From: Tetraselmis striata
Taxonomy: Eukaryota; Chlorophyta; Chlorodendrophyceae; Chlorodendrales; Chlorodendraceae
NCBI GenBank assembly: GCA_006384855.1
Contig: VCJN01002026.1
Span: 28,012-92,011, forward strand
Length of the DNA stretch: 64,000 nucleotides
Reading direction: 5' to 3'
Program-made: the position numbers and the translations under genes
In this document: piece by piece, positions 11,222 to 22,847 of the stretch
Position numbering within the stretch: position 1 is the stretch's first letter
Layout of the letters: each line of letters starts with the position of its first letter
The notes under the pieces: generated by a model
What the model was told of the DNA's origin: nothing
Seen by the model: the letters and a program-made list of their open reading frames with translations, nothing else
Databases searched by the model: none

Positions 11222-13038
11222 GGGCGCGGCGGGCGGTGTTGAGCGGCGCGGCGCTGGGGCGAGGTGGGCAGGGGCACTGGGGAGGTGGCGGATGGCGGCC
11301 GCGGGGCCATCCGGGGGTTGCAGGTGGCACCGCGCAGGCGGCTCGGCGTTGCTGAAGGGGGCGGCACAGCTCCCTTGGCAACCACAAAAGCAGTAGGACC
11401 CCTCTCCACATCTTCTTTAAGAACAAATCATGGCGCTTATCTTTAACCGACAAAGGCTTGCCATCCTTGCGGAGGTGCTTATCGTTCTTGGTGGTGAAAT
11501 GTGTGCGATGGCAGCGCGCCATGGGGCACTGGGGTTGTCGTCGGATGCGCGGTGCTCACGCCCCTGAGGAGAGGCGTCGCAGTGCGGCAGTTGAGTTGAA
11601 TTTCTACATTTGAATGGCGGATGTGTGAGAGTGGGGAAGGGAGGGTGGGGGGGGGGGGGGGGGGGGGGGATGGGAGTGCCCGGTTGGATGATGGTGCCAT
11701 CCGTTCCCAAGCAATGTCGCACTGAAAGACTGCAGCTGAAAAGCACATTTGGATGTATAATTCGAGTCTGGGTTCTCGAGGCCATCCATCAAAAAATGAT
11801 GGGCCAGATCTGCCAGACATCAGGATGGCCCGGGGGCGGGAATAAATCAGGATGCCTGGGCGGGGCTCCATGCACGTGGTGGACGGCTTCAAGTGTGTAC
11901 CTTGGCAGCATCCTGGCCTGTGATTTCAACGACCACCGTGATGTTGCCAACAACGTGTCCGGTAGGCAAGGCATTCGAGGCCTTCCGCTAGTGTTTGTTC
12001 GCATGCAACAGCACCTCCCCGCGTGGCAAGCGACAGGCGTACATTAGCACCGTCATTCTGTTGCGTACGGCTTTGTTTATTCTCATCAACGGAGGCCTGG
12101 TACTCCCGCCTACAAAAGTCCCCGAGGCACATACCCTGTACAAAAGTCCCCGAGGCAGACTTTTCCAAGCGCGAATAATGCGGGTCGTGTCTCGAGTCAC
12201 AGTACGAGTAGTCGACTGCTCTAGTAGCGTCATGGGCTCATGGCTGGCCGGGGTTTGGTGGCTATATGGATTTTGTTCAGGATTAAAGAACGACTCTAAA
12301 TTACGATTATATGACGATCACATCAAGGATACTATGTTCTTGAAATGCGGTCGTAGTTATTTTGCCATTTATCATTTGTTGTCCGGCTAGAGGGGAGGAG
12401 AATTTCAGGTATAGAAGAGGATTTCCATGTGCCTTCATACAGCTCTATCATTTAATACCGCATAAAACAAGTGATAATAGTAAATTGCCTCCATAAACGG
12501 TAATCCTTACCTCGAGAACGAACGCACTACTGGACTGCCCGCTGGCGCGCGCGGCACGCGCATGCAAACCTCGATAACCTCGTATCACTGGCCTAGCTTC
12601 GCCACCCCCGGCCCCCTCCGGCCTCGCGGCGGGCCGGCCCTGCCCCACCACGTTGCCACGCGTGAGGGGTATAATAAGGGCTAGGTCTGCTACAGGCGGA
12701 AACAGTAGCGACTACCCGCAGTACACCAGGCGACACTGCAACCTCTCTGTCCAAGCAAGACTTCCAAGCGGCACTGCGGATCACCTTGCAAGGTGAGGGT
12801 CGTTTGTATCGTTACGTTCTCGCCTCTCGCCCGGTTTCCCCAGCCCCCGCTAGCGGGCCCTGGCAAGTCCGAGGAGCCCACGACGGCAGCAGGACCACCG
12901 CCCACCCGGCCCCGTTCTCGCGCCCACAGTAGTTTACACTGCTATGCACAGTACTTTGTCCTGAAATTGTCAATACATTGATGCCGTTTTTCCTACTGGC
13001 TGCAGTGAGCTGCCACTCTCGTCACTCTGCGGACCCCG

Positions 13039-13070
<32 letters not shown>

Positions 13071-13787
13071 ACACGCGCTGCCACCTCCTTTGCGCCCCTT
13101 CCCACACGCTAAACTGGTTGTTTTGCGGCCAAGCCAAGTGAGCGACGCTGCTCTGTGTCCGCCTCTTACGCCCACCCTTCTCCTCCTGTCACTGCCGGCC
13201 GCCACCGCCTCACTGGATACCGGTGCTGATACTGTACATACTGACGCGCTTTTGCCCATATTCGGCGCCGCGCAGATCTGAGCGCCGTTAAAAAGACACA
13301 CAGCATCCTTTCAAAACGGCCCGACACAACTAGCGGCGAGGAAGGCCTGTCCATTCTCTGAAGCGGCGCGATATCAGCTCTCAAGTGGGTCGAGACTCCG
13401 GCCAAGCCGCGCTGCTCGCCGCTCTGACCGGCGCGTCGCCTTCCAGGACGCCAACTCTCCGGTCGATTAGGCCCCATTGGAACTCTGTAAACACCGCGGT
13501 TGCCGGAAAGGGACCCCTCACCGGACCCCTTCACTGCTAGCCCTGCCACCTCCAGTACTCTGCGTGCTCTTGTCGCCCCTGTTGCCGTACCTGCTCGCCC
13601 GGCGCCGGTGTATGGCGCTCTAGGGTTGTCCGAGGGTGCGTTCCCTGTCCTTGAGCTGTCGAGGGCACTACGATTGGCAGATATTGGTCCGAGGGCGTGG
13701 AACCCCATAGCCCCCCCACCCTCTTACCATCTCCTAGCCACCGAGGGGCAGGCGCACGCAGCTCTAGCGGACCGCTGCCCCAGCCTG
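11222..13787. other. Intergenic region between the FCP1-like gene and Pcf11
   Basis: No gene supported. Holds a G run at about 11648-11669, a repeated ACAAAAGTCCCCGAGGCA motif at about 12113-12152, and a C run at about 13039-13070. The Pcf11 frame is open upstream to 13500 without an ATG, so an extra 5' exon or UTR could lie at 13300-13787. Confidence 0.5.
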
Positions 13788-15560
13788 ATGCACGCCTACG
13801 AGCGCGCGCCCCCAGGCTACCGAGCAGCTCTGCAGCAGCCAGGACCCAGCTTCGCGTACCCTGCGGGGCCCCCGCGCCTCCCTGCCCGCCCTGCCGGGCG
13901 CACCCCGCCCGGCAGCATGAGGAGCAGCGAGGATCTGTTTTTTGCCAACTACCTAGACAACCTTAGGTCCGACCTCACGCAGAACTCTAAGCCCGTCATC
14001 AACTTCCTCACCGACATGGCCGCCGATAACCGGCAGTTTGCGCCCGCCGTGGTGGATGCCCTGCGTGTGCACATCCTGGAGGTGGGCAGGGTGCCTCCGC
14101 CCCCGCTGACCCCCCCTCCTCCCCATTGCCGTCACCTCCGACAGCCAAGACCCCCTCCCCATCACCTCCGTCACATGTTGCCTCCATTTCGGCAGTCTTG
14201 AGCCCCCTGTTTCTCCGTCATCCAGCTGAGATTGCCACGAATCTTTTCTCCGACACTGCGTCCCGATCGGCTGTCCCATCAGGACCTCCGCTTCTCCCCT
14301 GTGGCAGTTATTACTTTAGGTTCTCTTTGTTTGACTGTCTGTGCTTATCGGCCGTCTCGTGATTTGCACCACCTCCGCAGACGCCCCCATTTGTGTCACA
14401 GTGCCGCCCTGTTCTTTGTGCCATTCATTCATCATCGCAGTTGCCGCGCGTTGCGCCTCGCCGTCTCGGGCCGCTCCTGACCCGGCGCCGCCCACCGCGC
14501 AGTGCCGCAACTCCATCAAGCTGTGCGCGCTGTACCTGTGCGACAGCATCGCCAAGAACGTGGGAGCGCCCTACCCGGACCTGTTCGCGAAGGATATCGA
14601 CACGGTGCGTCCGGCGGCCTGCGCAGCCCCTCCCCCTGCCCCCCGCCGGCCTCGCTGCTGACGGCCGCAGCCACCGCGCTAGTCATAGTCTGCTGCCGGT
14701 TGGCGCATTTCCGCCTCCACCTGTACCATTGCCGCCAAGCCCCGCCCTGCATGCACACATGCATGTTTCGATCATGCTGCGGCGTTGCCAGTGACTCTGG
14801 CGGGGCGTGGCTCGGGCGCGAGGGGGCATGGCATGACATGTGCGATGATTTAAATTCGTTAGAGCTTTTTATCCCTGGGCAGCACCGCAGGCAAGCTGTG
14901 GCATGGCCTGACTTGCATGAGCCGGCACGGGATTGGGTAGGCCTGTTGGATGTTGCCCTCTGATGGCCAACAAGAGTGCGTGTGTGTGTGAGCGAGGGAA
15001 GAGGTGTGGTTGATCTGACCAGTGCCGTTGTCTGTCTACGGATGACGGCAATGTCGCTGTACTCGTGTTCAACCCCAAGTGCACATTCCACGGAAGTACG
15101 GAAGAGATGGAAGGCGCGAGGAGGGCTGTGTCACCTTGGGGGAAGAGGGGCGGGGCAAGGGGGGTAGCGGTGGTTCTGATTTTGCGTCTGCTGCCGGTGC
15201 TGCTACTTTGTCGAATGTCCATTTCGGAAGGCTTTCTTTATGCCCCCGCATAGGAGCCGTCATGATTGTCTGTTTTTGGCACCCGACCATGCGCCTCGTC
15301 ACATGCCGCCGTGTCCCGTCCTGGGCTGCGGCGTTGCGACCGCCATCGGCATCTCCCAGGCAGCAGCTGAGTCACGCAGTTTGGCTCGTGGCACCCCATT
15401 GAAGACCGTGCGGTTTCGTGGCATGCCACCACATTCAAGCATTGCACCAGATCCGGTGCCCAATATATATTATATACATGCATACAAATATACATATATA
15501 TATATATATATATTTGTGTATATATATGTATGTGTATATATATATATGTATGTGTATATG

Positions 15561-15604
<44 letters not shown>

Positions 15605-17983
15605 GCACCGATGCCGTTTATAGAGAGAGAACACTGATGTCGTTTTTCTATGCTGTTATAGCGGGCGGCAGCCGCTATGTGCCCCTTTGTACTTTAACTT
15701 GCAGCACTCCTTACTGCCGTGAGTCCAATAGCGCACGCTGTCCTGCTCCTGCTCCATCCAGTAGGGACTCACGTTTCTCTGTTGCCCCCCTCCCTAGATG
15801 TTCATGGAGATATGGCGCAATGTGCCGGAGAATCGGGCGAGCCTGGCCCGTCTGCTGGGCACCTGGGAGGGGGTGTTCCCGCCGCACCTCATCCGCCACC
15901 TGATCGCCCAGACGGAGCGCAGCGGGCCGGCGGCGCCACTGCGGGACGCGGGGCGCGGCGCCGCGGACCCGCGCCGGCCAGCAGTGGAGCCGCCCGCGAC
16001 GGACCCGCGCCGCGCCCGGGGGCCGCCAGTGGAGCGGGTGAGGACGCCCCCGCTGTCTGGGGGGGCGCCGCCGCCTGGACCCCCGCCTGCCCCCAGCATG
16101 CCGGCCCCGCCGCCGCCCTTCCAGCCGCCGCTTCGCGGGGACAACTTCGCGCCTCCGCCGCGCGGAGACAGCTTTGGGTCGCCGCCGGTCGCGATGCCGC
16201 CGCGGGCACACATGCGGTCGCCGCCGTTTGACATGGACGGCTCCGGCCGACCCGGCCTGCCTCCGCCCCCAAGCCAGCAGCGGCCGATGGCAATGCCCAT
16301 GATGCCGCTGCCGCCGCAGGGGCAGCAGCAGCAGCACCTGCCGTACGGCTTCCCGCCGCAGCCCAACATGACGGCCGCGCCGCCGCCACCTCAGCAGCAG
16401 CAGCCCCCGCAAGGCATGCGCCCGCCGCCGCCACTGCAGCAGCGGCAGCCGCACGGCATGGGCGCGCCACCGCCACTGCAGCAGCGGCAGGTGCACGGCA
16501 TGGGCGCGCCGCCGCCACTGCAGCAGCAGCAGCAGCAGCAGCAGCGGCAGCCTCCGCAAGGCATGGGCGCGCCGCCGCCACTGCAGCAGCAGCAGCAGCG
16601 GCAGCCTCCGCAAGGCATGGGCGCGCCGCCGCCACTGCAGCAGCAGCAGCGGCAGCCCCAGCCTCCTGCGCCGCCCGCCACCGCGGACCTGCTCAACCAG
16701 CTGCTCAGCGGAGGGCTGCTGTCAGTGCTGCCCAACTTGGCGGCGCCCCCAAGCGGCAGCAATGGCACACCCCCACCGGTGCAGCCGCCAAAGAGGCTCA
16801 CGTTTGACAGCCCCGCGTTCCAGGTACTCATCCTCCCTCTCCATCTCCTCGCACGTCCCACCACAACCAATTGCGGCTGTCCAATGCACCGCAACCACTT
16901 GTTGGGTTTGCTGTGTATCGTTGCGTCTGCCCGCCTCGAAAACATGAAAGAACCTAATTTACAGTATATAGATTAAGTGGAATACAAACCACAAGAAGCG
17001 CTCCAGAAAAGCGAGGCCCGATGTTGCAAGACAAGCCAGATGTGTGTTCTCTGGAGCCGCAAGCCCCATTGAATGCTCCGAAACCATGCCTGCGTGCGCG
17101 ATGACTGTGTCTCAGCAGCAACTTGAAACGACAGAAGCAATAGTGAGGATGTGTCGTGATGCCCGTCTCACTTACTCCCTGAGTCTGTTCCCATGAGATT
17201 GCGCACCCAAATCGACGGCCCATTAGCGCACTTTATCCACACCCCATCATTTACGCGGTTTCCACCTACATACTGAGATCGTATGATTGATTGCTCAGGT
17301 GTCGCCGGCAATCGTTTACTGCACCATGTTAAGCTAGCCGCGCTGTCTAACCCCCCACTCTTACCCCCTTCCCCTTCTTTCGTGCGACTGCCCGACAGGA
17401 GGCGGTGCCAGGTGCGGTGGAGGAGCTGCTGGCCAGTAGCCAGGAGCTGCGCGGGAAGCACCTGGACTGGAAGTTTGCGCGCAAGAAGCGGCAGCGCGCG
17501 AGCCACACCGCCTCGCGGCCCTGGTACCTGCCGTCGGCGCTCTGGGTGACGGGCTGCCAGAAGGAGCCCAACGACGCGACGCCCATCTTCTTCACCAACG
17601 ACGACATGGAGGCGCCGGTCGTGCAGGCGGTCAGCGTGCCGGCGGACGACGCGCAGACGACGTGCGCCATCTCGGGCGAGAAGTTCGAGGAGTTTTTCGA
17701 CGAGGGGCGCCAGGAGTGGCGCTACCGCGACGCGCAGAAGCTGAGTGGCGCCGAGGCGCGCAGGTACCACGTGCCGGAGGGCTCGATCGTGCTGGTGTCG
17801 TGCCTGGCGACGGCCACGGTGCTGGACTCGGCGCGCGGCGCCGTCGTCGCGGAGGACGTGGCGGAGGCCGAGGCCGAGCTGGCGGGCGTGACGGACGACG
17901 CCGCGGAGGCCGGCAAGCGCAAGTCGGCCGGCGAGGGCGGCGGCTCGGAGGGGAAGAAGCTCAAGATGGAGCCCAGCGCGTGA
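13788..17983 (+). CDS. PCF11: Pre-mRNA cleavage complex II protein Pcf11 (PCFS4-like)
   Basis: Exons 13788-14081, 14503-14604, 15798-16823, 17399-17983; all junctions phase 0; 668 aa. Pcf11 binds the phosphorylated Pol II C-terminal domain and acts in mRNA 3'-end cleavage and termination. Residues ~45-170 are the CTD-interaction domain (YLDNLRSDLTQNSKPVINFL, LCALYLCDSIAKNVG, FMEIWRNVP). The middle is Pro/Gln-rich with tandem QQQRQPPQGMGAPPPL units. The C-terminus carries the plant-type block HLDWKFARKKR, RPWYLP, VPADDAQTTCAISGEKFEEF and EWRYRDA, ending in an acidic/lysine tail. The two zinc-knuckle CxxC pairs are degenerate: none precedes HLDWKF and the second reads CAIS. The N-terminus is uncertain because the frame is open upstream of this ATG; a 5' exon is possible. 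Confidence 0.85.
15469..15602 (+). repeat. AT-rich and (GA)n low-complexity tract
   Basis: TATATACATATG-type repeats grade into about 14 GA units at 15574-15601, all inside the second Pcf11 intron. Similar TATATA/TACATA tracts occur at 21636-21765, 26735-27060 and 58298-58425. Confidence 0.9.
16400..16660 (+). repeat. In-frame coding minisatellite of Pcf11 (Gln/Pro)
   Basis: About six units built on GGCATGGGCGCGCCGCCGCC followed by CTGCAG and a variable CAG run, giving GMGAPPPL plus 2-8 Gln. The frame is preserved and lengths vary, as expected of a slippage-prone low-complexity linker. Confidence 0.85.
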
Positions 17984-18105
17984 TGGGGGGAAAACCCTAG
18001 CTAGGGCTAGTGTGGTCTGTGCCGTGCGGCGCTACGTTGTATGCAACCGGGGCGTGCGTGCCAGGATAGGGCACCCTGCCCGGATGAATGCAAGTGCGGA
18101 GACTT

Positions 18106-18110
18106 TGTAA
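18106..18110 (+). promoter_or_regulatory. TGTAA poly(A) signal of Pcf11
   Basis: TGTAA about 120 nt past the Pcf11 stop codon. TGTAA is the poly(A) signal typical of chlorophyte algae. Short motif, so only suggestive. Confidence 0.45.
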
Positions 18111-19128
18111 ACTTGGTAAACAATAAATCACAAGAGGGATGGCGTAAGCTCCAGCCGTGACCGCACGGAGAGCAGCGCAGAGTCCGGGTTTCGCATTTAA
18201 AAGGGTTAAGGGCTGGTGTTGGTGGCGAGTGGCAGACGGCATTCGCGAGGAGGGGTGCTGAGCAACTTGTGTCATGCTGCCAATTTCAGACCGAATGTAG
18301 CAGTCTCTAAAACCTAGGCTCCCAGGTAATTTATTATGGGTCATAGGGAAAGCGTCCAGGAATGCATAGAAAGTCAGAAGGGAAAATGCCTTCATTTAGC
18401 AGAACTCACTTCCACCTAGGTAATACTACAGAGGCACAGTATCAAACCAGGTGGCTGCTCCCTTGAAATTTGAAGTTTCTTGTAACTCTATTTCCTGCTA
18501 GTTTTTGTTTTTGATGCTACACTTGCCGCCTGCACCGAAGAAACCCGCATCGGGCCGACCGTAGTGGCCCGTAGCATGCAGCCCTCTGAAAACCAATGCT
18601 CCCTGGAACTCTGAGGAGATAGATTGGTGATATGGGCACCCGTTTCGATCTGTTCTCACTACACGGTGCAGTTCTGCGGCGGCGCAGCCACCCATCGCAG
18701 CGACGGTCGTGTTCCAAACTCGCATCCCAGGACGCAGCTCCTGCTCGCGCGCCAGCTGATGTCGCGGAGTCGCATACTATAAACTTATCCTAATTATATT
18801 AGTAGTAGTACAATGTAGAAGTACAAAACTACCTCGCGCCGCCTCCATCGTGGTCGCTAGTAGTGCGCTCAGGTGTCACTGACACTAATAACATCATACC
18901 CGTGCCTATAATATCGTCTTAGTAGGCACCGGTACCGTGACGATACGCGAAATAGCTCCGATGCATACCGAATACTACACAATATATTCGAATTCCAAAC
19001 GAACCATATACTGTAAGCGATTTCCCCCCAATTTCCCGCGAATACCACTATATAAAATCAGGACTCAGGAGCCACATTATTTTCAGTTCATATTTCCGTC
19101 TCTTTGCTGCATTTGAATTCAAACTTGC

Positions 19129-19133
19129 CCAGC

Positions 19134-19198
<65 letters not shown>
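19129..19198 (+). repeat. (CA)n microsatellite
   Basis: About 32 uninterrupted CA units in intergenic DNA. Confidence 0.95.
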
Positions 19199-19201
<3 letters not shown>

Positions 19202-19696
19202 ACATCATAAACCAATCTCCGCTGAGTTAGGATCGCCAACCACAACTTGGCGATCACACAATGATGGATTGCACTGCAGTTAGCCAGTGCGGATTGTTTG
19301 ACCCCACATTCCGGCGTATTCGTGCGCGGTAGTATGCAAATAGACCCGTTTGCAGAGCCGCGAAGCCCCCTCCCCCCCCCCCCCCCTCTCCAGTCCGTCC
19401 GCATGTCATTACGCGGTGCCGTGTGGCTCTGTGCGCTCACTATGAATTGCTCGCTGTATGGCCGTTATTTCAGCGAAAAATCTGCGGTGTGTGATGGCAA
19501 TGCACATGTAGAAGTACGCTACATAAGTGTGTATGCATGTACCATGAAGAGGATACACTGTCATCTTCATGGCGTGAGGCACCATCAATGAAACCAACAG
19601 CGCCGGAGGCTGGCGAGGGCATACACAGAGCATGCTATATACCCGCCGGGCATACAGTACTAGCCAATCAGTAGCCGAGCACCTACTTATCATTTA

Positions 19697-19787
19697 CTCG
19701 ACGGCATAACTTATGTACGCCGTCGAGTACATAAGTTATGCCGTACACTTTACCAAGTGTTACGAGAGATACACTTGGTAACCGTCC
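19697..19787. repeat. Two adjacent perfect hairpins
   Basis: First: CGGCATAACTTATGTAC pairs with GTACATAAGTTATGCCG around a ~10-nt loop that itself repeats GCCGTCGAG. Second, a few bases on: TTACCAAGTGT pairs with ACACTTGGTAA. Could be a small foldback element, a recombination scar or a structured RNA. No coding gene adjoins it. Confidence 0.7.
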
Positions 19788-22700
19788 AACATAGCGGGTA
19801 GTGATGACATCCACAAATAAAATCAGAGCAAGTTAAAAAATGCGGCCTACTGAAACACTTCAATAATAAACCTTAGTTTCTTGATTATGTGTATTATCGT
19901 TCTTTGTTTGCATGCTTGTTAATTTGTTATCCACAGCCAAGCACAGCCGACTTGATACTGTCGCTTGTGGTCCCTGAAGATATAGCGCTAGTGCACCACC
20001 TGAACCTTCATGTTATTGAGATAGCAGCCATGCAACCTTAGTTTGCACTCCAATCAATGCCATACATGGAGGACAGGTTGGGGGCACAACGTTAATCATT
20101 GTTACTGGGGCCCCCGATATGAGGCCTCGGGTTGGCGCCTGCCCTGCTGGGGGCCACTTCCAGGGTTCTAGATTCTTGCCGCGTACATTGCCGCCATCAG
20201 CGTATCCATTGTCGCCGTCATCATTACTGATGCATACCACTGACCTATAAGTTGTGTTTTAGGGTTAATATTGACATTATTGGGGCACGAGATGCGTGTT
20301 CATGTGTTACAGAGGGTGTGGAACACAAACGCCTACATGAAGTCGGAAATGTTTAAAATAGGTTTTTTTGGGGGGGGGGGGGGGGGGGGGGGTTGATGCT
20401 GTAGCCTGTGCTGGGCGGCACACTATAGCGGCAAGCAAGCAATTAAAGCACCTGCCAGCTACTAAACCTAAAAGATCACTCTGCGCACTGCCATCTTGCC
20501 CTGTATGCTGCCTGTATGTGCCTTTTCACGCTCCACCGTCCGCGGCGGTTATGGTTTCCGGTTATGCGCCACCGGCACTACACACTACGCCCACCCTTGC
20601 TGCCTCACACTACTCATCACCAAAGCCGGCTTGCGACCACCTAAGACCACGCCCGGCATCGAAAAAGGTTGCCCGTACCAAGACTTCACAGCCACGGGCC
20701 AAGGGACGATGGTCGGGCATGGCTGGAGCCGGTGCGCAGAAACACGCAAACAGCTTGTACAATCGGCACGAGGCGACAACGAATGTAAACTTTACTTGCT
20801 CTTGCACTGGGACCGCCACGACACTCACCACTGGAACCCGCGTTTTTCCCGAGTCCCTGTGGGTGTCAGGGTGGCCAGGCTGGCGTGGGATGTCATATGT
20901 AGGATGATATTGGATGTGGTACGGGCGGGTAGATCACAACCCAGTATTTGTAGTCGTTCGTGCGCACGACCAACTACAAAAAGTCGGATGGGAGTAAAAT
21001 ATCGTTATCTGCTCACGGTGTGCAGATACACATTTACACCGAAAAATAACCAAGCACGGAAACCCCTGTCGATATGATTCCAGAAAGATATGTGCTGGAT
21101 GCCAATTCAAAATAATACTCCGGAATGTCGAAACAGTTTCCATTACAGAAACAGAGCTGGCTTCCGCAGGTTGGGGAGAAACCAATCCCTGAGTAGAAAT
21201 ATCACAACTTGCCACCTCACGGTAGTCCCGCACTTGCGAATAAGCAATGGTTCGTAGTAGTAGTAGTCGGTAGTTGCAATAATCCATAGTCAGTGCGAGT
21301 GACCTGCACCAATTTTGGCATACGACTACCATAGTACAGTACAAATAGTGAAAGACCCGACACAGAGTGAACAAAAAGCTGCAAAACTCGACACGCTTCT
21401 CGTAGTGCTGGTCGAAGAACCCGCCCGACGGTCCGTTTTCCGCAGCTAGTACGATAAATAATATTCTATGAACGGCGAGCAAACGATGCACTGACGAGCT
21501 CAGACATGGAGAGATACCCAGTCTAGAGGATTCGTCCCGAGAGATGACATTCTACCACGGAGACTTGGTTGCGTAGGGTCGTCGTCGTCGCCGCTGCTCG
21601 TTGTAGCCTCAACGAGGGAATAAATCTCTATACAAAATATAGGTATATATACATACATGTATATATATCATATATGTATATATGTTTACATATGTGTGTA
21701 ATGTATATATATGCGTATATTCTTATACACAGATATATATTCTATGTTATATAAATATATTAGCGCCCAATATGCAAACTGCAGCTGTTATGCATCACTA
21801 TGGGTGCTGCATCCTATTGATGTCAATGTCGGCCTTCAAAGACCGAAATGCAACTCGCCTCCGACTTAATCAACCCTACGCGGGTCCCATGAAGTCGGGT
21901 TATGAGTGTGACCGCCACATGATGAACAAGTAATCATATAATAGCCAATGTTAATTCTGAAGATGATGCCGCCACGGCATTAGTGCTGCAGCGGCGTAGT
22001 TACATTTTCATGATTGTGAGCTAATCGCAACATATTTCTGGCTGGGCGGCTCGTACCGCTCAATGTTAATCTGCCGGTGCACTGCTGTTCGTGTATCTAC
22101 AAGTTCTCAGTGCCCGCCAAACACTCTGCACGGAACACCTCAGGCCAAGTGACACCCTATAAATCATCCCCAAATCATGTCCTAAATATGCTGCATATTC
22201 AATTTACTACTGACAGACAGATCTTATCCGGGCGCACGCTATCTCGATTCGCTATATAATAGCAGCACCAGGATGATGCACTCTTGATCATATCTGGCGA
22301 ACCCATCCTACCCGGCCAGCTCGACTCCGCGACGTGCATGTGGACTCTAGCGGTGCCCGGGTTTCCCACTCATGGGCCTGGCATACATACACGCCCTCCC
22401 GTACGGCGGACCACCCCCATTGCCGCCGGTGCTCACAGACCAGCTGATGGCTTACACACCGCCCGGCTCGCCACTGATGGCGGTCGTCAGTCATGGAGGA
22501 TAGGAGGCATGCCTCTCCCGCCTCTCCTCCCACTACTGACAGACAGATCATATTACAATGCTACTGGTATTATTCGCTGCGACACCAGCCCACATGGACC
22601 ACCCATTTATCTACATTTATGGCTAATGTCGTTGAGAGGTGAAGAGTGCCAAGTGCCGATATTCAATCTATGCAGCACATGTCGCTCCAGACATGCTGGT

Positions 22701-22847
22701 GCGGTTTAGAAGCTCTCTATTCACTACGCTAAAGCAGAAAGGAAAAATGTTATACAGGAATAGACTTTGGGGAGACTTTGCCAGCATGTGATTCTGCTGC
22801 CAGCAGTATCTTTGTGGGACAAGCCACCAGCCTGCACAATAGCACGG

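Larger units (their letters stand above)
17984..22847. other. Long intergenic region between Pcf11 and the Tad1-like gene
   Basis: No gene supported over ~4.9 kb. It holds the Pcf11 poly(A) signal (18106), a (CA)n array (19129-19198), a C run at about 19371-19386, paired hairpins (19697-19787), a G run at about 20369-20391, TA-rich repeats (21636-21765), and a twice-occurring CTACTGACAGACAGATC motif (about 22207 and 22534). The longest frames (20368-21077 and 22284-22709) lack recognisable domains. Confidence 0.6.

Noticed and set aside
20368..21077. Two overlapping plus-strand frames of 179 and 193 codons
   Set aside because: No domain, atypical composition for this genome's coding exons, and one begins inside a G run. 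Treated as chance.
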